NCBI RefSeq assembly: GCF_000820845.2
Contig: NZ_CBXV010000003.1
Location: 186,001 to 250,000 of the forward strand
From: Pyrinomonas methylaliphatogenes
GTDB lineage: Bacteria; Acidobacteriota; Blastocatellia; Pyrinomonadales; Pyrinomonadaceae
Direction of reading: 5' to 3'
Length of the DNA stretch: 64,000 bases
Shown here piece after piece: positions 28,479 through 34,883 of this stretch. The first letter of the stretch is position 1, and each line of letters starts with the position of its first letter. The notes under the pieces are model-generated. The model saw only the letters and a list, made by a program, of their open reading frames with translations. It was not told the DNA's origin and ran no database searches. The translations under genes were made by a program, and so were the position numbers.

Positions 28479-28564
28479 GCGCGCCCTCAACCGGCAAATC
28501 ACAACGAGCTGAGATAGCGACCGACAACAAAGGGCTCGTTTATCGCGCGCCCTCAACCGGCAAA
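28479..28564. repeat. Direct repeat pair, 66 bp apart
   Basis: GCGCGCCCTCAACCGGCAAA occurs at 28479-28498 and 28545-28564 without mismatch. In both copies CACAACGAG follows, after one base in copy 1 and seven in copy 2. Confidence 0.8.
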
Positions 28565-28986
28565 CCATCATCACAACGAGACCATCGCCCCTCTCGACCA
28601 GGCGCATAAAGCCTCATCTCGCGAACAACTGTCAGTCCACAAGCGACCTCTTTTTGAAGGGCGCACGCCGAATCGCCGTTTCAATCAAAGGTGGAGCCGA
28701 AGCTTTGCGAATGGGATCCTATGCGCGGGTATGCGATGGCTCGATTTGCTCTTAGACACAACTAAAGATAGGCTCATGCTCGAGGTATGCTGCCCCGAAC
28801 ATGAGCCGGTCAAGTTCTTCTTGTGTCACGAGTCGAGCTGCCGCTCGATCTCCAAAGCCACGAGGCTCGTCCGACTTCCAGCTTGGAACGTCCGCTCTTT
28901 TCTAAGGCAAGCCCCGTTCCATGCCGCGAGATCAGCTTTTTCCGGCTATTTTCGCAGGGTCGTGCTCCCCAAGGCGGCTCATTTTT

Positions 28987-29020
28987 CCGAAAAAATGTAA
29001 AAGCTCATCCATTTTTTCGG
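28987..29020. repeat. Perfect 11-bp inverted repeat
   Basis: CCGAAAAAATG (28987-28997) and CATTTTTTCGG (29010-29020) are exact reverse complements around 12 bases. No gene adjoins it, so it may be a terminator relic or a protein-binding site. Confidence 0.6.
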
Positions 29021-29059
29021 ATTTCCACCCAAATCGCTTTAGCCTCAGATTAAAGCGAT

Positions 29060-29443
29060 TTATGCGAAACCACGCGCGCGGAGCGTTTGTCAAACCAATT
29101 CCCTTCAACCTCTCTGCTAACGCGATCTCCCTACGCGCGCGGAGCGTTTTTCAAGACGCTCTTCGCTACATCGGGCGGCAGCGCGATCTCCCTACGCGCG
29201 CGGAGCGTTTGCGCAAACCGCTCAACTCACCGCACCGCTCCATATGCGTGCGGAATGCTCGCCCGGACAAGCGCCGCCACGGGCGCAAACTCCCACCGCT
29301 CCATATGCGTGCGGAATGCTCTCATCGCGGTGGATGAAGGCGACTTCTATTCGCCACCGCTCCATATGCGTGCGGAATGTTCGCTTGTTACGAAACAACG
29401 AAGCGCGCCGTTGACCACCGCTCCATATGCGTGCGGAATGTTC
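29060..29443. CRISPR. Degenerate CRISPR-like array, 61-bp period, no cas genes
   Basis: Seven repeat units are seen. Units 1-3 (29060-29088, 29121-29149, 29182-29210) are 29 bp with 32-bp unrelated spacers and share ACGCGCGCGGAGCGTTT; units 2 and 3 match over all 29 bases and unit 1 only in its right half. Units 4-7 (29233-29260, 29294-29321, 29355-29382, 29416-29443) are 28 bp with 33-bp unrelated spacers; their core is CTCCATATGCGTGCGGAATG, and only a C/T change near the end separates units 4-5 from 6-7. The two groups align over their right ~23 bases (CTCC.TA.GCG.GCGGA). The gap between units 3 and 4 is about 11 bases short. A 61-base period is not a multiple of three, which rules out a protein repeat. 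No cas gene lies in the window, and the within-array divergence suggests a decayed or non-CRISPR element. Confidence 0.55.
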
Positions 29444-29538
29444 ACTCTTCGAGCACAAGACATCAGACTGGCGATGTGCCGGTCTAAGGGTGCGGCAGCA
29501 CTTTGACCGTCTCCGCGCTTCAGATTTAGATAAGGCGG

Positions 29539-29626
29539 GTCGCGCACGGAGCGCGGTAAAAGATCCTCGCTCGCGCGAAGCGCCCGCTGGTATGTCCCGC
29601 CGAAAGTCGCGCGCGGAGCGCGGTAA
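29539..29626. repeat. Direct repeat pair, 67 bp apart
   Basis: GTCGCGCACGGAGCGCGGTAA at 29539 recurs at 29606 with one change (A to G). The shared CGCGCGCGGAGCG core resembles units 1-3 of the nearby array, so it may be an outlying relic of the same family. Confidence 0.65.
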
Positions 29627-29751
29627 TCGCGCCCCATTTTTGTTTCTCTCATCAACAAACGACCGATTTCCCCTTCCACTCTCGAGCGGTCGGAATTAAG
29701 ATCGGGCCGTTCGTCGTACAAACTTCTCGTGAGGAGCAAAGAGACTCGAAG

Positions 29752-30681
29752 ATGAGTATGACACGAAAGCTAGGTTTCCATCTCCTGCTGATGCTTAGTT
29801 TATCCTTCCCACTCTCATCAACTCGCGCACAAACGGCTGCGCTTCCAGAAACGCTGGCCCGAGCGGTCGAGATAAGTCGCCGTTACATGGTTGAAGCCAA
29901 CATCACCTATATCACGGCCAATAATTACGAGGCCAAACTTGACGTTTACAGACCGCGCGATCTGACGCAACCCAATCCGGTCGTCATCTTCATCCACGGC
30001 GGCGGATGGGTGGCGGGCACTAAAGAAGGGAGCGCGCTCGAACTTCTTCCCTATCTGATGATGGGTTTCTCTGTCGTCAATGTCGAATATCGCCTGGCGC
30101 GCGTCTCATTAGCCCCGGCTGCCGTCGAAGATTGCCGTTGCGCTCTGCAATGGGTGATCCGCAACGCCGAGCGCTACAAGTTCGACACGAACAAGATCGT
30201 CGTCACAGGCATGTCGGCTGGCGGTCATCTGGCTTTGATGACAGGAATGCTGCCTGCCGCAGCAGGACTGGATCGACAGTGTTCAGGGACGACCGACATG
30301 AAAGTGGCCGCGATCATCAACTGGTACGGCATCACAGATGTCAACGATCTGCTTGACGGTCCGAACATGAAAGGCTACGCCGTAGTGTGGCTCGGCAGTC
30401 AAATCAACCGCGACGAGATCGCACGCCGCGTCTCGCCGTTGACTTATGTGCGCGCTGGCCTGCCTCCGATTCTGACGATCCACGGCGACGCCGATCCGAC
30501 CGTACCCTATGACCATGCCGTGCGCCTGCATCAAGCGCTCGATAGAGCTGGTGTGCCCAATCAACTGCTCACCATCCCCGGCGGGAAACATGGCGGCTTC
30601 AATGCAGCCGAAACACAACGCATTTATGCGACGATCCGGGACTTCCTGGCGCGTTACAATTTGTTGCCGCCCGGTCAATGA
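29752..30681 (+). CDS. Secreted alpha/beta-hydrolase (BD-FAE/HSL-like esterase)
   Basis: A 309-residue esterase/lipase-type hydrolase with signal peptide (LLLMLSLSFPLSSTRAQ). Oxyanion-hole motif HGGGW, nucleophile elbow GMSAGG with the catalytic Ser, acid Asp in HGDADPTVP, and catalytic His in GGKHGGF form a complete triad in the hormone-sensitive-lipase order. The lead-in KLDVYRPRD is typical of carbohydrate-ester/feruloyl-esterase-like members. GAGGAG lies 15 bases before the ATG at 29752; a second ATG at 29758 is equally possible. It likely acts on acylated oligosaccharides or small esters in the periplasm; the substrate is not determined. A strong stem-loop follows the stop. Confidence 0.85.
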   Translation: MSMTRKLGFHLLLMLSLSFPLSSTRAQTAALPETLARAVEISRRYMVEANITYITANNYEAKLDVYRPRDLTQPNPVVIFIHGGGWVAGTKEGSALELLPYLMMGFSVVNVEYRLARVSLAPAAVEDCRCALQWVIRNAERYKFDTNKIVVTGMSAGGHLALMTGMLPAAAGLDRQCSGTTDMKVAAIINWYGITDVNDLLDGPNMKGYAVVWLGSQINRDEIARRVSPLTYVRAGLPPILTIHGDADPTVPYDHAVRLHQALDRAGVPNQLLTIPGGKHGGFNAAETQRIYATIRDFLARYNLLPPGQ

Positions 30682-30685
30682 CGCG

Positions 30686-30729
30686 ATCGCGCACTGCCGG
30701 AAGGGATGCCGCTTTCGGCGGTGCGCGAT
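30686..30729 (+). terminator. Stem-loop after esterase gene
   Basis: ATCGCGCACTGCC (30686-30698) pairs with GGCGGTGCGCGAT (30717-30729) with one mismatch in 13, starting five bases after the stop codon. There is no clear T-run. Confidence 0.55.
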
Positions 30730-30867
30730 GCTCACATCACCTCCAAAGCGATCGGCGTTTCTTGAAACGCCTAATCAAACGACCTGGTCCGCCTTGTGCG
30801 CGCTGAATCGCATTTCTCCGTCATGGGGCGCGTTGCGCTTTTCGAGCTAAGAGGGTCTGAAAAATCA

Positions 30868-31527
30868 TCAACGGTGAAGGGTGAAATGCGTGCAGATAAA
30901 ATCCTGCTTCGCTCCTGCGGGCGTCCGATGTTCCTCGCGCAAGCTTTCGATGAGCTTGAACTCCGCACCGATGACGCGCGCAAGCTCATCCGCGCTATAC
31001 CTCATCGTCGGCAGACCGCTACACATCGTCGGACCGGTTTCAGCAAATGTGGCGAGGATCAGATGACCGCTCGGTTTAAGCGCGCGGCGCAAGTTTTCGA
31101 GATATCGGCGACGGCTCTCCTGAGAGACGAGGAAGTGAAAGGCGGCGCGATCGTGCCATAGATCGAAAGCGCGCTGAGGCAAAGACACGGAAACGATATC
31201 GCCCACGATCCATTCGACTTTGGCGGCCTTCTCGCCCAACCGGCGTTTAGCCTGTTCGAGCGCCGTCGCCGAAATATCGAGTACAGTGACACGCTCGTAG
31301 CCTCGCGCTAACAGGTCATCGACGAGGGTCGAGTTTCCGCCTCCGACATCTATGATCGAAGCCGTCAACGGCAATCCGATCCCTTCGATCAAGCGTAAAG
31401 AACACGCGAGATGTGGCTGCCACCAACTCAACTCCGATGCCTCGCGTGTCGCGTAGACGCGATCCCAGTGTCCCGCCTCCTCATCTTTAACATGCTTCGC
31501 TCCTGTTTCTCTCTGAGGCGACATCAT
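30868..31527 (-). CDS. Class I SAM-dependent methyltransferase
   Basis: A 219-residue cytoplasmic methyltransferase. It opens with GHWDRVYATREASELSWWQ, common in small-molecule methyltransferases. Motif I (SIIDVGGGNSTLVDDLL) binds SAM, motif II acid is in VTVLDISATAL, and VEWIVGDI and FDLWHDRAAFHFL follow. AAGGAG precedes the ATG pair at 31522-31527. It is the last gene of the sulfide operon, 14 bases after the persulfide dioxygenase gene. That context raises the possibility of a thiol or sulfide S-methyltransferase, but no residue proves it. Confidence 0.85.
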   Translation of the reverse strand: MMSPQRETGAKHVKDEEAGHWDRVYATREASELSWWQPHLACSLRLIEGIGLPLTASIIDVGGGNSTLVDDLLARGYERVTVLDISATALEQAKRRLGEKAAKVEWIVGDIVSVSLPQRAFDLWHDRAAFHFLVSQESRRRYLENLRRALKPSGHLILATFAETGPTMCSGLPTMRYSADELARVIGAEFKLIESLREEHRTPAGAKQDFICTHFTLHR

Positions 31528-31541
31528 CAGATTGCAACTCC

Positions 31542-32948
31542 TTAATTCTCACCAAATCTTCTCCGCCATGCGGCGAACCCTCCCTCCAAGTCGATCAGAT
31601 CGCTCACGCCGCGCGCGCTGAGCAGACCGACGGCCAACGCCGAACGCGCTCCCGTTTGACAATGGACGAGCAAAGGTTCATCCGTAGGCAGTTCCACTTC
31701 GCCTTTGATCAACTCGCTGAACGGGACGTGCAAGCTGCCGGCGATACGCCCGTGAGCGCGCTCATCCGGTCGCCGCACATCGAGCACATGCACTGCTCCT
31801 CGCTCGACCATTCGCTGCGCCTGGTCGGCATCTACACGTTCGATCCGGCGCAAATTCCCCTTTCGCGCCTCCCACTCGCCGATCGTCGTTGGCGACCAAA
31901 ACCCAGCGACCCGGTCCAGTCCGATCAAACGCAATGCGAGTACGGCTCGATGGATCTGATCATCTTCGACGATCAAACCGAGCTTCTTATCGTAAGGCAA
32001 GAGCCAACCAGCCCATGCGACGAAGGATCTATCGAACGGCAGATTGATCGTTCCCGGGATATGTCCGCGCGCATACTCTTCCGCCCGCCGCGTATCGATG
32101 ACGATCCAATCACCTAAAACGTCGGACAAACGTTCGAGGTCGAACTTTTCGACGCGCGGCAACTCTGCGGTGAACGCTGGTCCGCTCCGGTTCATGCGCT
32201 TCATCTCAGCGAAATAGGGCGGCGAATCGGGTTGGCCGTCGAGCGCGGCGCGCACGAACTCCTCTTCATCCTCGATTCTGAAGGCCCAATTGAACCGCCG
32301 CTCATATCCGACCGTGCTCTGCGGCATGGCTCCGAGCGCGCGTCCGCACGCGCTGCCCGCGCCGTGACCGGGCCAGACCTGCAAGTGATCGGGCAAAGAG
32401 CGGAACCTGACGAGCGAGCGGAAGAGCTGGCGCGCTCCCTCCGCAGCCGCTCCGGTGATGCCAACCGCTCGCTCTAAAAGATCCGGACGACCGACGTCGC
32501 CGACGAAGACGAAATCTCCCGTGAAGATGCCGACCGGCTCACGCGCGCGCGCTTCGTCCGTCAAGATGAAAGAGAGATGCTCTGGCGTGTGGCCCGGCGT
32601 GTGCAGAGCTTCGAAGCGAAGATTCCCGACCGTGAACGATGATCCGTCTGTCAGCAAGACCGCTCCCTCTCTCTCCGCGTATTCGTACTGCCACTCAGCC
32701 GAACCAGCGCCCGACAGGAAGAGCCTAGCTCCTGCGCGTCGAGCCAACTCGCGCGCCCCCGAGACGAAGTCGGCATGGATATGCGTCTCCGTCACCGCCG
32801 TGAGCCGAAAGCCGTAACGCTCGGCCAATCCCAAGTACCGTTCGATATCGCGATTCGGATCGATGACCACGGCTTCGCCCGTCGCTTGACAGGCGATGAG
32901 ATAACTGGCTTGCGCGAGGCGCTCGTCGTATAACTGTCTGAAGAACAT
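31542..32948 (-). CDS. Persulfide dioxygenase-rhodanese fusion (ETHE1/BaeB/CstB-like)
   Basis: A 468-residue fusion that would oxidise glutathione or other persulfides to sulfite and handle sulfane sulfur. The N-terminal metallo-beta-lactamase domain (~1-240) has THIHADFVSGARELARRAG, HTPGHTPEHLSF and the metal-ligand Asp in FTGDFVFVGDVGRPDL, the persulfide-dioxygenase pattern. Rhodanese domain 1 (~265-355) lacks its Cys: the loop reads VEDDQIHR. Domain 2 (~370-460) keeps the active Cys in VHCQTGARS. GGGAGGG precedes the ATG. It lies between the TauE/SafE exporter and the methyltransferase, the standard context for H2S detoxification. Confidence 0.92.
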   Translation of the reverse strand: MFFRQLYDERLAQASYLIACQATGEAVVIDPNRDIERYLGLAERYGFRLTAVTETHIHADFVSGARELARRAGARLFLSGAGSAEWQYEYAEREGAVLLTDGSSFTVGNLRFEALHTPGHTPEHLSFILTDEARAREPVGIFTGDFVFVGDVGRPDLLERAVGITGAAAEGARQLFRSLVRFRSLPDHLQVWPGHGAGSACGRALGAMPQSTVGYERRFNWAFRIEDEEEFVRAALDGQPDSPPYFAEMKRMNRSGPAFTAELPRVEKFDLERLSDVLGDWIVIDTRRAEEYARGHIPGTINLPFDRSFVAWAGWLLPYDKKLGLIVEDDQIHRAVLALRLIGLDRVAGFWSPTTIGEWEARKGNLRRIERVDADQAQRMVERGAVHVLDVRRPDERAHGRIAGSLHVPFSELIKGEVELPTDEPLLVHCQTGARSALAVGLLSARGVSDLIDLEGGFAAWRRRFGEN

Positions 32949-32987
32949 TTTGCCCTCCCTTCACCTTTAAACCCAAACTCGACGCTC

Positions 32988-33761
32988 TCAATCGATCAGA
33001 GCAGCGTAGTTCTCTGCCACGAGGAAGAGCGCCACGATGATGACGAAAACCGCGAATGACTTTCGCAAGTTGCGCGATGAAGTGCGATTCGATAGAGCCG
33101 TGCCGATCAGCGCGCCGCTAACCGCACACAGCGTGATGAGCGAGGTTAGACGCCAATCGAAGCGCCCGCGTTCTAGGTGACCGATCAAACCGGCGAAACT
33201 ATTGATCGCGATCACAAGAAGCGACGTGCCGATGGCCTCATGGACCGTCAATTCGCCGAAGAAGATCAGCGCCGGCACGATCAGAAAGCCACCACCGACT
33301 CCCAAAAATCCGGTTAACGCGCCGACCGTCATCCCAGCGGCGGCAGCTTTAACGGGGTTGAATCGGCGTGGACCATCGATCGCTTCCGCCGTCTGCTCTC
33401 GCGCTAACATCAAAACGGCGACGATCAGCATCAAGGCTGCGAAGGCGACCTGTAAGACAGGCGGTGAAAGCAAATAGGTCAAACGCGCGCCGATCAACGC
33501 CCCCGCCGCCCCCGATACTCCGAAAGTCGCTCCCGCCTTCAAATTCACCTGCCCGTGGCGCTGGTGCAACGCAGCTCCGATGAGACTGGTCGCACCGACG
33601 ACGGCCAGCGACATGCCGATAGCTCGATACGTATCCACGCCCAGAACGTAAACGAGCACGGGCACGGTGATGATCGACCCGCCACCACCCAACAGTCCAA
33701 GCGATGTGCCGATCGCCACGCTCAGAACAAGTCCCAAAGCCAGCCTCATCATCTCACTCAT
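32988..33761 (-). CDS. TauE/SafE-family sulfite/sulfonate exporter
   Basis: A 257-residue inner-membrane permease with about eight helices. The two family half-motifs are visible: GTSLGLLGGGGSIITVPVL near the start and GALTGFLGVGGGFLIVPAL after the midpoint. The start at 33761 has GGAGCGGAG just upstream and overlaps the end of the YgaP-like gene by eight bases, indicating translational coupling; the upstream in-frame extension to 33887 is only the antisense of that gene. It would export sulfite formed by the persulfide dioxygenase encoded next. Confidence 0.92.
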   Translation of the reverse strand: MSEMMRLALGLVLSVAIGTSLGLLGGGGSIITVPVLVYVLGVDTYRAIGMSLAVVGATSLIGAALHQRHGQVNLKAGATFGVSGAAGALIGARLTYLLSPPVLQVAFAALMLIVAVLMLAREQTAEAIDGPRRFNPVKAAAAGMTVGALTGFLGVGGGFLIVPALIFFGELTVHEAIGTSLLVIAINSFAGLIGHLERGRFDWRLTSLITLCAVSGALIGTALSNRTSSRNLRKSFAVFVIIVALFLVAENYAALID

Positions 33762-34314
33762 CGCCGCTCCGCTCCAATCCCCGACAAGAGGGATTCTCAC
33801 GCGCTCGATTCCAGGGCATACGCGCGAGCAATAACGCCATCCCGCACGTGTCGGTGACGGCGGCGAAAACCAAACCGGCGCCGACAAAGATCGCCAGCCA
33901 GATGAAAGGCCGCGCGATCAGCAGGCTCGCCAGCGCGCCAACGAGGACGAGCGCTCCAGCCGCGAAGCGGACCTGTCGTTCGAGCGACCACGGCGCGCGC
34001 GCCTCGCTTTCGATGGCAAAGCCCCGTTCTTGCCAAGCGAGCATCCCGCCCTCGACCAGACGGACATCGCCGAACCCGCAGGCGCGCAAGATCTCCCGCG
34101 CCTGGCGCGCGCGACGGCCCGTCCGGCAGATGACGTAGAGCGGGCGATTTCGATCCAGCTCCACGACTCGCCCCCTCAGCTCGCGCAAAGGAATGAGGCG
34201 CGCGCCGCGGATGTGCGCGGTCGCGAACTCCGCGTATTCGCGCACATCGAGCAACTGGCAATCGCCCTTTTCGAGCGCCTCTTTCAACTCCGCCACCTGA
34301 ACGCTTTCGCTCAT
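33754..34314 (-). CDS. YgaP-like rhodanese with membrane anchor (DUF2892)
   Basis: A 186-residue membrane sulfurtransferase. The rhodanese domain (~5-100) has LLDVREYAEFATAHIRGAR and active-site Cys in VICRTGRRA. A DUF2892-type segment follows (PWSLERQVRFAAGALVLVGA) with two transmembrane helices, LVLVGALASLLIARPFIWLA and GAGLVFAAVTDTCGMALLLA. The order matches E. coli YgaP, whose gene is controlled by the sulfide-sensing ArsR protein YgaV. GGAGG lies nine bases before the ATG at 34314. It is the first gene of the operon behind the promoter/operator at 34343-34371. Confidence 0.92.
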   Translation of the reverse strand: MSESVQVAELKEALEKGDCQLLDVREYAEFATAHIRGARLIPLRELRGRVVELDRNRPLYVICRTGRRARQAREILRACGFGDVRLVEGGMLAWQERGFAIESEARAPWSLERQVRFAAGALVLVGALASLLIARPFIWLAIFVGAGLVFAAVTDTCGMALLLARMPWNRARENPSCRGLERSGDE

Positions 34315-34342
34315 TTTCGTTCCTCCTACATACAGCATTATG

Positions 34343-34371
34343 ACTATATAGTTATATTTGGTAATTGTCAA
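34343..34371 (-). promoter_or_regulatory. Promoter of sulfide operon with palindromic operator
   Basis: On the minus strand TTGACA (34366-34371), a 17-base spacer and TATAGT (34343-34348) form a near-consensus sigma-70 promoter about 30 bases before the YgaP-like start. The palindrome ACTATATAGT (34343-34352) covers the -10 box, extending imperfectly to 16 bases. An ArsR gene diverges from this site, so it is the likely operator. Confidence 0.75.
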
Positions 34372-34472
34372 ATCAGTCGAGAACCGCATTGCCACCTCCG
34401 TCCGTTGCCGGTATCATTGAAGCGCGCATTCGCGGCGGGGATTCAGCCGATCTCCTGGTCGTCCGCGGGGTG

Positions 34473-34838
34473 ATGAAGATGGCGAAGAAACGAACTCTCT
34501 CCGATGAGGCCCTCGAGATGGTGGCGGCGCGCTTCCGCTGTCTCGGCGAGCCGATGCGTTTGAAGATCTTGCGCGCGCTGCAAGATGGCGGCGAGAAATC
34601 GGTCACTCAACTGGTCGCCGAGCTCGGCGCGACGCAAGCCAACGTCAGCAAACACCTAAAGACGCTGGTCGAAGCCGGCATCCTCGCGCGACGACCTCAG
34701 GGGACTACGGTCTATTACAGGATCGCCGCCCCGGAGATCTTCGAGCTTTGTGAAGTCGTCTGCGATACGCTCGCCGCGCAACTCTCCACGCAAGCCGAAA
34801 GGCTCGGCTTGCGCGTGCTGCAGCGACGTCGCACCTGA
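34473..34838 (+). CDS. ArsR-family transcriptional regulator (likely sulfide/persulfide-responsive)
   Basis: A 121-residue winged-helix repressor. Recognition region: RFRCLGEPMRLKILRALQDG, TQLVAELGATQANVSKHLKT and wing RRPQGTTVYYRI. Cysteines sit in RFRCLGEP and in the last helix (ELCEVVCD). Thiol-based relatives (BigR, SqrR, YgaV) use a Cys pair to sense persulfide; whether these residues correspond needs alignment. The metal-binding ELCVCD site of classical ArsR is absent. The start is taken at ATG 34473; 34479 is possible, and the open frame back to 34365 has no ribosome site. Divergent from the sulfide operon it probably represses. Confidence 0.85.
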   Translation: MKMAKKRTLSDEALEMVAARFRCLGEPMRLKILRALQDGGEKSVTQLVAELGATQANVSKHLKTLVEAGILARRPQGTTVYYRIAAPEIFELCEVVCDTLAAQLSTQAERLGLRVLQRRRT

Positions 34839-34883
34839 TGGGCCTCCGCCCACCGTTCAGCCCGGTCTTGCGCTATCCCCCAT

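Larger units (their letters stand above)
28289..29751. other. 1.46-kb region without a supported gene, rich in short repeats
   Basis: Open frames here lack ribosome sites and recognisable domains. The region holds a repeat pair at 28479/28545, a perfect inverted repeat at 28987-29020, a seven-unit 61-bp-period array at 29060-29443 and another repeat pair at 29539/29606. All are listed separately. Confidence 0.6.

Noticed and set aside
28731-29000. 89-codon open frame in the gene-free region
   Set aside because: It ends inside the inverted repeat, lacks a ribosome site and resembles no protein I know; left unannotated.
29222-29458. Open frame across the array encoding repeated HSARIWSG-like peptides
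   Set aside because: The 61-base period shifts the frame at each unit, so the repeats cannot encode a repeat protein; no ribosome site is present.
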